The notes under the pieces: model-generated
What the model was told of the DNA's origin: nothing
The model's input: only the letters and a program-made list of their open reading frames with translations
The model's database searches: none
Assembly: GCA_038114465.1 (NCBI GenBank)
Contig: JAYNQW010000013.1
Span: 35,789 to 99,788, forward strand
Origin: CALINB01 sp938045325
Lineage (GTDB): Bacteria > Pseudomonadota > Alphaproteobacteria > Rhodospirillales > CALINB01
Direction: 5' to 3'
Length of the DNA: 64,000 nt
Shown: piece by piece, positions 14,833 to 22,839 of the stretch
Layout: every line of letters starts with the position of its first letter
How positions within the stretch are numbered: position 1 is the stretch's first letter
Program-made: the position numbers and the translations under genes

Positions 14833-15926
14833 TCCTTAATTTCGCAGTCTTTGAGGACGTCGTAGTTCGGCTCGAAGCCAAGGCCGGGCCGATCCGGAAT
14901 TTTAATAATGTTATCTTCCGGCGTCGGCGCGTCGACGTAAATCGCTTCGCCGACGGCTTGTATCCCTAAGTGAAACTCGACCCACATGCCGTTCATCAAG
15001 CCGGCAATGTGATGCATGTTGTGGATCGGCCAGCCGCCGCCGTTGGTGATCGGCATGTTGAAGGCTTGCGCCAGGTGGCCGATCTTGACGGTTTCGGTGT
15101 AACCCGAACTCCACACCGGGTTCGGTTGAACGAGGTCGATGGCATGATTGCAGATCAACTCGCGGAAACGCCAGCGGCTCGGAATGTTTTGGCCGGCCGA
15201 GATTGGCACCTTGGTCGAGGCGCGCAACTCGCCCATGTTCCAGGCATCAACCGCATACACCGGTTCCTCGAACCAGGTGATGTCGCATTCCTCGATCGCG
15301 TGGCAGAGTTTTTTCGCCGAGTGCGGGTCGGTCATGTAATTCGCGTCGATCATCAGGTCGCGGTCGGGGCCGATGATGTCGCGCACCGCGCGCACCCGTG
15401 CGGCATCCTCGCGCCAGCTTTCGGTGCCGTCGCTGACCACCATCTTCAGGCGCTGCGTGCCGGCCTTGACCTGCAGCTTGGCCGCTTCTTTGAGCTGATC
15501 CAGATCGTATTGCGCGAATCCGAAGGTCACGTACATCTCGGCGTAATCCCGATGGCCGCCGCAGAGTTGCGCAATGGTGCGGCCTTCTTTTTTGCCGCGG
15601 ATATCCCAACATGCGATATCGATGGCGGCAAGCGCCGTGGTCACCACGCCGGTCATGGCGCGGTTGTTCATTTTCCACCACACCTCGTCGTGGATGCGTT
15701 CGGTTTCGCGCGGATCCAGCCCGACCAACACATCCTTGAAGTCCTTGTTGATCGCAGTGACGGTGGAGCGCCCGAGATAGGTGCCGCCGCCGATGCCGTG
15801 GCCTTTAATGCCCTCGTCGGTTTCCACTTCGCAAAACACGAAGTTGCGCGAGACGGTCGGTTTTTCGAATACCGGCACATCGACAGTGAGGTTATGGAAC
15901 GATGCCTTGATATCCGTGATTTTCAT
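14829..15926 (-). CDS. Mandelate racemase/muconate-lactonizing enzyme family protein
   Basis: 365 residues of the enolase superfamily: N-terminal capping domain and C-terminal TIM barrel. Lys161 (RLKMV) is the likely catalytic base, Asp194 (MIDANY) and Glu220/221 (WFEEPV) are two metal ligands, and a late His lies in NGGGWPIHNMH. The third metal ligand, normally Glu in a GEN motif, reads AGQN here (Gln246), which is unusual. Family members abstract the alpha proton of a carboxylate and dehydrate or racemise sugar acids or similar. RBS GGGGAGGG precedes the ATG. It is divergent from the lyase at 16123 and may share its regulatory region. Substrate unknown. Confidence 0.88.
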   Translation of the reverse strand: MKITDIKASFHNLTVDVPVFEKPTVSRNFVFCEVETDEGIKGHGIGGGTYLGRSTVTAINKDFKDVLVGLDPRETERIHDEVWWKMNNRAMTGVVTTALAAIDIACWDIRGKKEGRTIAQLCGGHRDYAEMYVTFGFAQYDLDQLKEAAKLQVKAGTQRLKMVVSDGTESWREDAARVRAVRDIIGPDRDLMIDANYMTDPHSAKKLCHAIEECDITWFEEPVYAVDAWNMGELRASTKVPISAGQNIPSRWRFRELICNHAIDLVQPNPVWSSGYTETVKIGHLAQAFNMPITNGGGWPIHNMHHIAGLMNGMWVEFHLGIQAVGEAIYVDAPTPEDNIIKIPDRPGLGFEPNYDVLKDCEIKD

Positions 15927-16122
15927 GGTGAGAGTCCCTCCCCGGTTGCGTATTGGTTTGAAAGCAACCTAATCACAGGGGCGCGGTTTGACAAGCCGGA
16001 GGGCGGGTTGGCCGGGTGTCTTGACAAGTCCCGCGCCAGGCTCCATGACAATGCCCGAATTCCAATCAAATTCTGACCGTAATGGTTCTGCAACAAGGGC
16101 CGGAGACGAGGGAGAACAGAGT

Positions 16123-16992
16123 ATGTCAGCAGAATTGAACAAGCGATTGAAAGACCGCCTCGCCAAGCGCGACGCCATGGTTGTGGCGGGGTGTCCGAAT
16201 GCCTTGACCGCGCGCCTCGTTGAGGACCTCGGCTACGAGGCGATTTACGTCACCGGCGCAGGCGTGACCAACATGAACCTCGGCATGCCCGATCTCAGCT
16301 TTATTACGCTTGATATGTTATGCGACGTCACCGCGGCGATGAGCGATTGCACCAACCTGCCGATCATCGTCGACGCCGACACCGGCTTCGGCAACGCGGT
16401 CAACACGGAATACACGGTGAAGCGCCTCGAGCGCGCCGGCGCGAGCTGCATTCAAATCGAAGATCAGTTGTTCCCGAAAAAGTGCGGTCACTTCGCCGGG
16501 AAAGCAGTGGTCGAAAAAGAAGAATGGCTCAACAAAATCAAAGCCGCGGTCAACGCGCGCAGCGATGAAAACCTGATGATCATGGCGCGCACGGATGCGC
16601 GTGCCTGCACCAGCTTTGAAGACGCCGCCGACCGGGCACGCTCGGCCCATGAGGCGGGCGCGGACTTCCTTTTTGTCGAGGCGCCGCAGTCGCTGGAAGA
16701 AATTAAAGAGATTCCGAAAATTGCCGATGCCCCCTTCATGATCAACTTGGTCTACGGCGGCAAGACACCGATCCTGAGCCGGGAAGAACTCGCCGAGATG
16801 GGTTATGCCATGACCTTGTACGCAAATGCCGGTTTGCAATCGGCCGTGCAGGGCATGAATAAAGTGTTGGGGCATATTTTGAAAACCGGCTCCATCGACG
16901 GTGTCTTGGATGATGTCTGCACTTTTGAAGTGCGGCAAAATACAGTCAATAAACCGTACTACGACGAACTCGAACAGAAATACGCGGAATAA
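16123..16992 (+). CDS. Isocitrate lyase/PEP mutase superfamily lyase (no. 1)
   Basis: 289 residues from the ATG at 16123, preceded by GAGGGAG; the frame is open further upstream but without family similarity. TIM-barrel features: TGAGVTNMNLGMPD near the N-terminus, the metal site VDADTGFGN, IQIEDQ, and the catalytic loop FPKKCGHFAGK with the Cys used by isocitrate and 2-methylisocitrate lyases. Near the end FMINLVYGGKTPIL takes the usual NM-x-GG position. Likely cleaves a 2-hydroxy- or methyl-substituted C4-C7 dicarboxylate or tricarboxylate to pyruvate or glyoxylate plus an acid. It sits 14 bases before an MmgE/PrpD gene, an arrangement that recalls prpB-prpD. Confidence 0.88.
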   Translation: MSAELNKRLKDRLAKRDAMVVAGCPNALTARLVEDLGYEAIYVTGAGVTNMNLGMPDLSFITLDMLCDVTAAMSDCTNLPIIVDADTGFGNAVNTEYTVKRLERAGASCIQIEDQLFPKKCGHFAGKAVVEKEEWLNKIKAAVNARSDENLMIMARTDARACTSFEDAADRARSAHEAGADFLFVEAPQSLEEIKEIPKIADAPFMINLVYGGKTPILSREELAEMGYAMTLYANAGLQSAVQGMNKVLGHILKTGSIDGVLDDVCTFEVRQNTVNKPYYDELEQKYAE

Positions 16993-17006
16993 GGGGAGAG
17001 ATCATC

Positions 17007-18413
17007 ATGGTTAGCCACGCAGCAGCGCGTCCGGAAAATATCTACACCAAAGGCATGGCGCATTTCGCCGCCAACCTGAAATTCGAAGACATTCCCGAGG
17101 AGGTCCGCCACCGTGCGAAGCTTCTCATCCTCGATTCGCTCGGTTGCGGTTTGTATAGCCACGATCTCGAATGGAGCACGATTTTGCGCGAGACCCTCAC
17201 CGAGATCGACGATACGCGCGTCGCCACCGTCTGGGGTACCAAACAAAAACTTTCGGTTGTGCACGCCGCCCTTTGTAACGGCACGCAAATTCAAGGCTTC
17301 GAAATCGACGACGTGCACCGCGCGGGTGCGCTGCATGTCGGCGCCGTTACCTTGCCGCCGGTGATGGCGGTCGCGGAAATGGGCAAGGGTATGAGCGGCA
17401 AGGAGTTTCTCGCCTCCGCGATTGCCGGTTACGAGCTCGGCCCGCGGGTCGGTTTGTGCATGGGCAAGCAACATCTGGAGCAGGGCTGGCACACGGGCGG
17501 TACCATCGGTGTGTTCTCGGCGGCCGGCGGCGCGATTCGCGCACTCGGCCTCACACCCGACCAAGCCGTGCACGCCATCGGCATGGCCGGCACGCAGGCA
17601 TCCGCCCTCATGGCGGCGCAATTCGGTGCCATGGTGAAACGCATGCATGCGGGCAAATCCGCCGAAAGCGGCTTTTACGCGGCGCTTCTTGCGAAGAAAG
17701 GCTTTACGGGTATCACCGACGTGTTCGAAGCCGAATACGGCGGCTACTGCACGACGCTCTCACGCTCGCTGGATTTGTTTGATCGCACGCAGTTGACCAA
17801 AGGCCTCGGCAAGGACTGGGAGCTGATGCGGATCTTGCTGAAATTTTATTCCTGCGTCGCCAGTAACCACACGACACTGGACGCCATTCAAAACATGCAA
17901 GCCAAACATCCGTTCGGCCCGAACGACGTCGAGAAGATTTTGGTCAAGGGATCGAAATCGACCGTCGAGCACGTCGGTTGGGAATACCGCCCCGATGGCG
18001 TGACGGCGTCACAACTGAACCTTGGGTTCTGTATCGCGACGTTGTTGATCGAGGGCGAATGCTTCGTCAATCAGTTCTCCGAGGACATCATCGACAATAA
18101 GGAACGCATGGAACTCGCCAAAGTCGTCGAGTGCATGGAAGACCCGGAAATTACTGATTTGGGTGCCGACATGCGTCACAAAGTGCACGTCGAAGTCACA
18201 CTCAAGGACGGCACGGTCATGAACGACACCGTCGAGAAGGCGCGCGGCAGCGAAGTGAACTTCGCCCCCGAAGAGCAAATCATCGGCAAGTTCAAATCCT
18301 TGGCCGCCAAATGCCTGTCCGACAGCCAAGCCGATAACTTGGCCAATGCGGTCTTGGACATGGAGAACCTCAAGGACGCCCAAGAGATCACTAAACTGAT
18401 GACGCCCGCTTAA
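17007..18413 (+). CDS. MmgE/PrpD family protein (no. 2 of nine, divergent subfamily)
   Basis: 468 residues. Preceded by AGGGGAGAG and 14 bases after the lyase gene, so co-transcribed. The family fold is clear (all-helical N-terminal domain, then a lid domain after about residue 270), but the active-site blocks differ from the tandem-array members: EIDDVHRAGALHVGA, EQGWHTGGTIGVF, QFGAMVKRMHAGKSAESG and KFYSCVASNHTTLDAI. The Asp, two His, Lys and final His positions remain, whereas the GGHPS motif is replaced by GALHVG. It groups by eye with the protein at 38957-40324. The lyase partner suggests a dehydratase or isomerase acting just before carbon-carbon cleavage. Confidence 0.88.
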   Translation: MVSHAAARPENIYTKGMAHFAANLKFEDIPEEVRHRAKLLILDSLGCGLYSHDLEWSTILRETLTEIDDTRVATVWGTKQKLSVVHAALCNGTQIQGFEIDDVHRAGALHVGAVTLPPVMAVAEMGKGMSGKEFLASAIAGYELGPRVGLCMGKQHLEQGWHTGGTIGVFSAAGGAIRALGLTPDQAVHAIGMAGTQASALMAAQFGAMVKRMHAGKSAESGFYAALLAKKGFTGITDVFEAEYGGYCTTLSRSLDLFDRTQLTKGLGKDWELMRILLKFYSCVASNHTTLDAIQNMQAKHPFGPNDVEKILVKGSKSTVEHVGWEYRPDGVTASQLNLGFCIATLLIEGECFVNQFSEDIIDNKERMELAKVVECMEDPEITDLGADMRHKVHVEVTLKDGTVMNDTVEKARGSEVNFAPEEQIIGKFKSLAAKCLSDSQADNLANAVLDMENLKDAQEITKLMTPA

Positions 18414-18420
18414 AGCGCCG

Positions 18421-18522
18421 TCCCCTCTCCCTAACCCTCCCCGACAAGGGGGGAGGGAATGAAGCGCGAATGACATAAATATTTTCTCCCCCTCGATGGG
18501 GGAGGATTAAGGTGGGGGTGAG
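18421..18522. repeat. Twin C/G-rich palindromic elements with duplicated flank
   Basis: Two tandem stem-loops built from CCCTCTCCCTAACCCTCCCC / GGGGGGAGGG and CTCCCCCTCGATGGGGGAGG occupy the gap between the convergent MmgE/PrpD gene and the membrane-protein gene. The last 22 bases of the MmgE/PrpD gene (18392-18413) recur in slightly diverged form at 18527-18548, on the far side of the repeats, as if the element had arisen with duplication of its target. Confidence 0.6.
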
Positions 18523-18545
18523 AACGAAAAACTGATGCTGCCAGC

Positions 18546-19166
18546 TTAAGAAAAGTTGCTTTTAAGCGCGCGTTCGCGAAAGCGGTTCATCAGGCTTCTG
18601 AATTCCTGACGTGTCATGCCGTAGTCGGTTATAAAACCTTTTGTATTTGGAACGAATAATCGCCTGAATAAGTGCTTGATAGGATGTTGATCAGTTGAGG
18701 GCAGAACGTCGAACGTAACTGAATCAATAAAACCAGTAAGGCCCCAGGAATCAGGGTATCTCACACCAGGAAGGATGGCTAAAGGCCAATGACTTATATA
18801 ATAAATTAAATAATTTAGGATTAGGAAAGTATCGTTTGAATCAAATTTTATTGGCCTGCGATTTAAATCTGAAATTTGATCCCATCTATAATATTTCGGT
18901 CGGCCAAAAACACGGCCAACAGTAAATCCTTTGTATTGAAGGTGGAGAAAATGGCGCTCCATAAACGGCGCCCTCGCGAAGAACGCTGCACAAATTAAAA
19001 ATACGAAAAGGGTAATCCAATACCATTCTGGATTGCTGCCTGTGAGGCTGCCCCCAGGCGGGCTAATCAGCATGATTGCGGCGATAACGGCAAAGACGGT
19101 CGACCAGCCCCAAAAATAACTTTTCGTCGGTCGTAAGGTTAGGCTGTGTGGCAGATCGTCTGGCAC
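18546..19166 (-). CDS. Hypothetical membrane protein
   Basis: 206 residues starting at a GTG two bases after the selenoprotein stop codon. Two hydrophobic segments (about 18-36 and 49-66) form a helical hairpin near the N-terminus; the rest is soluble, rich in aromatic residues and positively charged near the end (RFRERALKSNF). The base composition is visibly more AT-rich than the genes around it, suggesting different origin. I do not recognise the family. Its tight spacing could mean coupling with the UGSC gene, but no ribosome site is evident before the GTG, so an internal start is possible. Confidence 0.6.
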   Translation of the reverse strand: MPDDLPHSLTLRPTKSYFWGWSTVFAVIAAIMLISPPGGSLTGSNPEWYWITLFVFLICAAFFARAPFMERHFLHLQYKGFTVGRVFGRPKYYRWDQISDLNRRPIKFDSNDTFLILNYLIYYISHWPLAILPGVRYPDSWGLTGFIDSVTFDVLPSTDQHPIKHLFRRLFVPNTKGFITDYGMTRQEFRSLMNRFRERALKSNFS

Positions 19167-19168
19167 GC

Positions 19169-19687
19169 TTAGTTTTTCGTCAGCGTTTCCATCACCGGGG
19201 TGAACGCCTTATCGGCGACGGCTTCGAGCTCTTGCGCCGTCATGCTTTGGATCGGATGTTCGACCCACACGATTTCCGGATCGATGCCGAGGGTTTTCGC
19301 TTGGGACGCGGCGGCCACTTTAAATTCCGTGGTGGCGACGACCATGCCGGGAATGCCGAGTTTGTCGAGGTTGTTGATGTCATGCAAACTGCACGACGTA
19401 CAGGAGCCTCAATCCGCTAAGGCGACGACCGCGACGTCCGCCTCCTTGACAATCGATTGCACGATATCGGGCGCTGCCGGCTTGCTGTTGCTCGCCTTGC
19501 GGTAGCGTTTGATCTTCATGCCCTGTGCGGTGAACCGGCTTTCCAGGTAATCGATGAATTCATCGCTGCGCTCTTTCGAGATATCCAGCAGCGCGATGGT
19601 CTTGCCGTTGAGATCGTCCGGCATGGGCACGCTTTTACGCGCGGATGTCGGCGCCTCGCTGGTCGGGTCTCGTAAAACGGTGCTCAT
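19169..19687 (-). CDS. UGSC-family selenoprotein with in-frame TGA (selenocysteine)
   Basis: 172 residues if the TGA at 19411-19409 is read as selenocysteine. The reading frame is continuous on both sides: residues before it end VADVAVVALAD, then U-G-S-C-T-S-C-S-L-H-D-I, then an intact domain to the TAA at 19169. This is the defining U-G-S-C motif of the UGSC (seleno)protein family, whose function is unknown but thought to be redox. An ordinary pipeline would call two separate ORFs (19409-19687 and 19169-19387). A stem-loop of the bacterial SECIS type lies 12 bases after the TGA. Upstream in the operon are a thioredoxin-fused protein and a tricarballylate-dehydrogenase-like flavoprotein. The ATG has GGGGA upstream. 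selD is at the left end of the window; selA, selB and selC are not seen here. Confidence 0.88.
19379..19397 (-). promoter_or_regulatory. Candidate bacterial SECIS hairpin
   Basis: Immediately 3' of the in-frame TGA, after 12 bases, GTCGTGCA pairs with TGCATGAC (8 bp including one G-U) around the triloop GTT. The loop G is about 20 bases from the TGA. The size, distance and a GU at the loop start fit the described bacterial SECIS consensus. Because it lies inside the coding region it also encodes the residues following the UGSC motif. Confidence 0.7.
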
Positions 19688-19723
19688 AATGTATTCCCCG
19701 TTGGTTGCGCGTGAAACAGTCTA

Positions 19724-21160
19724 TCAGAATTCCAAGGTTACCGGTTGGATTTCTTCGCGGTTCCGTCCGCCGCTCCAGCCGCCGATGATCGCCGAGATCT
19801 GGCCCGCCGGGCCGCCGCAGCGCACGACGAGGATGCCATGATCGCGCCAGTATTTGGGCACGTCGCGGTCCGCGTTTTCTTCGCCGATGCCTTCGCCGAT
19901 GCCTTGCGCGCCGCGAATGAGGTCCTTGCCGGGCCGGGTGGTGTATTTATGCAGCGCTTCCTCGATTTCCGCGCGGCCCCAGCCGTCCTTTTGGAAAACC
20001 CGGTAGTGTTCGGGCGAGATGGCGAGGATGACATTCGCTTTTTCCGCCAGCTTCGGATGGCCTTCGTTGACGAGCTGCATCGCCATGGAGCGCGCCAGCT
20101 CGTCGGCCGTGCGCGCCTTGTGATCGATGATACCGGTAAGGCCGTGACCGTGATGTAGTGTCACCGCGTTACTGCCCGGCTTGCAGCCGCGCGCGACATG
20201 CAGCGGCGTCCAGTCTTCATCGGTTTCGTCTTCCGGAAAGCAGTAGGTGTACTTGCCCGGATTGCCGAACACGGCGCGATCAATCTCCTGTGGCCGGCCG
20301 CCGCCGACATTGCGCACGATGAGTTGTAGCGCCCTGCCAATCGTGGCATTGGCGCGGTTGCCTTGGCCCAAGCAGTTGCCCTTGGCGTTCATGCCGATGG
20401 CCTTGGTGATCGGCCCGTTCACCACAATCACCGGCCCCGCGAAGTTGAGCGTGCACAGCACCCCGTGCAGGGCGAACTTCGGCAAGAGAGCGGCTTCGAG
20501 GCAGGCCAGCACGACCGGCATGTATTCCGGTTTACAGCCGGCCATAACCGCATTGATCGCAACCTTTTCCACGGTGCATTCGATCAGGTCCGGCGGCACG
20601 ATGCCGACGACCTCGTTCGGGTCGCGGTCCGTGCCTTGCAGCATGCGGATGATGCGGTCGTCCGTCGGCGGCACGATGGGAAGACCGTCGGTCCAGCCCA
20701 TGTCGAATGCGTATTCGACGTCGTCATGCCAATCGCTGATATCATGGCCTTTGGACGTAAAAGTTTTTTCGCCGTAACGCGCTTCAAGCTTTTCGGCGAT
20801 GAACGGCTCGATGCTTTTCGAGCCGCAGCCGGGCTGGTTTTCCGGCAAGCCGTCGCCGAGTTTGTTAATGCCGCTGACCGCTTGCCACTCGTCTCTATTC
20901 CATCCAAATGTGCGCGAGGTTTCCTTGCCGTTCTCGACGCGAATCAGCGTCGGCACGAATTCGATGTCGTGGCGAAAGGATTGCTCCAAGGAGCGGTCGT
21001 CGATCACGCCGTCGAGATTGTCCGGAAATGTCGGGTCGTCTTGGCTGTAAACCGTAAGCGCGCCGGCGTCCGACAATTGTTTAAGCACCGGCTGCACCAA
21101 CTCGCACGTCGGGCAATCGCGTTTCACGACCGCAATCAATCCGTCTTGTTGTTTTGGCAT
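19724..21160 (-). CDS. Thioredoxin-domain protein of the UGSC operon
   Basis: 478 residues. The first ~95 form a thioredoxin-like domain with a CPTC redox motif at residues 16-19, unusually close to the N-terminus, and the cis-Pro region FVPTLIRVENGKE. A linker with CGSKSIEPF leads to a large second domain (about 125-478) with many glycines and conserved-looking cysteines (MAGCKPEYMP, NCLGQGNRANA, CGGPAGQISAIIGGWSG). I do not recognise a characterised family for this part; it occurs here with a UGSC selenoprotein, suggesting that the thioredoxin end exchanges electrons with the Sec centre. Good RBS GGGAGGA. The gaps to neighbours are 36-38 bases. Function unknown; the redox link is inference. 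Confidence 0.75.
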   Translation of the reverse strand: MPKQQDGLIAVVKRDCPTCELVQPVLKQLSDAGALTVYSQDDPTFPDNLDGVIDDRSLEQSFRHDIEFVPTLIRVENGKETSRTFGWNRDEWQAVSGINKLGDGLPENQPGCGSKSIEPFIAEKLEARYGEKTFTSKGHDISDWHDDVEYAFDMGWTDGLPIVPPTDDRIIRMLQGTDRDPNEVVGIVPPDLIECTVEKVAINAVMAGCKPEYMPVVLACLEAALLPKFALHGVLCTLNFAGPVIVVNGPITKAIGMNAKGNCLGQGNRANATIGRALQLIVRNVGGGRPQEIDRAVFGNPGKYTYCFPEDETDEDWTPLHVARGCKPGSNAVTLHHGHGLTGIIDHKARTADELARSMAMQLVNEGHPKLAEKANVILAISPEHYRVFQKDGWGRAEIEEALHKYTTRPGKDLIRGAQGIGEGIGEENADRDVPKYWRDHGILVVRCGGPAGQISAIIGGWSGGRNREEIQPVTLEF

Positions 21161-21198
21161 CGTAGGTCCTCCCGGATGCCGTTATGGCATCGTTATTC

Positions 21199-22695
21199 TT
21201 ATAATTTAGAAAACGCCGCGGCGTTGCGCCCGGCCAGCTGACCGAAGGTCGAGCCGCAGACGAGGCCGGTGCCGGAGGCGTAGTTATTATAATAAATGCC
21301 GCCGACGATTTCGCCCGCGCAGTAAAGCCCGGGGATGACGTGTCCCCATTTGTCCTCGACCTCGGCTTCGGTGGTCGCTTTGAGGCCGCCGAAGCAGAAC
21401 GTCACGCCGGTGGTAACCTGGAAGGCCTCGAACGGCGGTTCGTCGAGTTTCTGCGCCCAGTTAGTTTTCTCGATGGCGAGGCCCTTGGTCGCCTTGCCGT
21501 CATGCACGGAGGGATCGAACGGGATGTCGTCCTGGCACGCCGCGTTAAACTCGTGCGCGGTTTTCAGGAACGCTTCCGGGTTCACGCCTTCGAGTTGCGG
21601 TGCAAGCTCTTCCAAGCTGTTGGCCGTCGCCTTAGTGACGCGGGTGACCCGGTATTCGTCGCGCACCAACGGCATCACTTTTTGATCGAGAATTTGCCAG
21701 GCGAACTGTTTCGGCTGTTGCAGCACTTCCGCGCCGTACTTCGCATACGTGAAGCTGTGGAAATCCAGGCCTTCATCCAAGAACCGTTCACCGTTCGCGT
21801 TCACCAAAATCGAAAACGGATAATTATGTTTTTGGAATAGATCGCCCATGGTGATGTCACCGTAGGTCGGCGCGTTCACATCCCATTGCACCGAATGGCA
21901 TGCCGACCAGTGACCGGCCGGCATCGCGCCGATGTCCAGCGCCATGTTGATGCCTTGGCCCATGTTGTAGCGGGTACCGCGCACCTTCGCGAGTTCCCAC
22001 TTCGGGCCTAAGTAGCGCACCCGCATTTCCGGGTTGGATTCGAAGCTGCCGCAGGCGAGGATCACGGCCTTGGCTTCGCACTTGATGTATTCCCGGCCGT
22101 GGCGGAACACGACGCCTTTAACGCGGTCGCCGTCGTAGATGAGTTCCCACGCCGTCGCTTCGTACACCACGGGGATGTTCCGCTCCTCGAGAATTTTATG
22201 CCAGGTTTCGACCATCTGTGTGCCGCCGCCCCAGACGCAGGCCGCAACGCCGCCGAAAATTTTGATCTTGCCGCCGACGGTGTAAGACTGGCGGCGCAGG
22301 TTCAGCGCAAAACGCATGCCGTATTCGCGCATACGAATAAGCGACTCGCGGCTTTGGCGCACCAGAATTTCGACCATGTCCGCATCGCAGCGGTAATCGG
22401 ACATGGTGAACAAATCATCGAAGTAACGGTCTTCGTCGTAAACGCCGACCTCGACGTTTTTGCGTTCTTCATCGGTGATGTCGACAACCAGCGGTTCCAA
22501 ATCTTCCATGGTGGAATAGGGGAAACGCAACGCGCCGCCGGTAAAGGCGGTGTTGCCGCCGCGGTCATCAAGCGGGGCGGATTCCAGCATCAGGACCTTG
22601 GCGCCTTCGAGGTGGGCCGCCATGGCGGCGTTCGAGGCGGCATTGCCCGCGCCGATCACGATGACGTCGATATTTTTCAGGTCCAGATTTGCCAT
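21199..22695 (-). CDS. FAD-dependent tricarballylate dehydrogenase-like flavoprotein (no. 1)
   Basis: 498 residues of the FAD_binding_2 / fumarate reductase flavoprotein group, closest in pattern to TcuA. The N-terminal FAD site reads VIVIGAGNAASNAAMAA (residues 11-27), followed by GGNTAFTGG. The C-terminal part has TGVTFCFGGLKATTEAEV and GLYCAGEIVGGIYYNNYASGTGL, typical of the family. TcuA oxidises tricarballylate to cis-aconitate; other members act on succinate, aspartate or ketosteroids. Nearby PrpB-like and aconitase genes, transcribed divergently, would metabolise a cis-aconitate-like product. First gene of the UGSC operon, with RBS GGGAGGA. A paralogue lies at 45319. Confidence 0.82.
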   Translation of the reverse strand: MANLDLKNIDVIVIGAGNAASNAAMAAHLEGAKVLMLESAPLDDRGGNTAFTGGALRFPYSTMEDLEPLVVDITDEERKNVEVGVYDEDRYFDDLFTMSDYRCDADMVEILVRQSRESLIRMREYGMRFALNLRRQSYTVGGKIKIFGGVAACVWGGGTQMVETWHKILEERNIPVVYEATAWELIYDGDRVKGVVFRHGREYIKCEAKAVILACGSFESNPEMRVRYLGPKWELAKVRGTRYNMGQGINMALDIGAMPAGHWSACHSVQWDVNAPTYGDITMGDLFQKHNYPFSILVNANGERFLDEGLDFHSFTYAKYGAEVLQQPKQFAWQILDQKVMPLVRDEYRVTRVTKATANSLEELAPQLEGVNPEAFLKTAHEFNAACQDDIPFDPSVHDGKATKGLAIEKTNWAQKLDEPPFEAFQVTTGVTFCFGGLKATTEAEVEDKWGHVIPGLYCAGEIVGGIYYNNYASGTGLVCGSTFGQLAGRNAAAFSKL

Positions 22696-22839
22696 GGTCT
22701 TTCCTCCCGGGGGTTTTGCTGGCGGCTCAGTGTTGATTTCATTGGTCTTTGGTTAACCCATGCGTCTCGAGTTGGCAAGATCACGCTATTGCCGTAATCT
22801 GGCCTCAACCAAAGCAACTCGATCCAGGGAGTCCATGAC

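Noticed and set aside
19409..19411. Treating the TGA in the UGSC gene as a true stop or a frameshift
   Set aside because: The frame is continuous on both sides, the residues around it match the U-G-S-C family motif, and a SECIS-like stem follows at the right distance. A nonsense mutation is much less likely.
20363..21241. 292-codon plus-strand frame opposite the thioredoxin-domain gene
   Set aside because: No ribosome site and no similarity; it covers two genes on the other strand.
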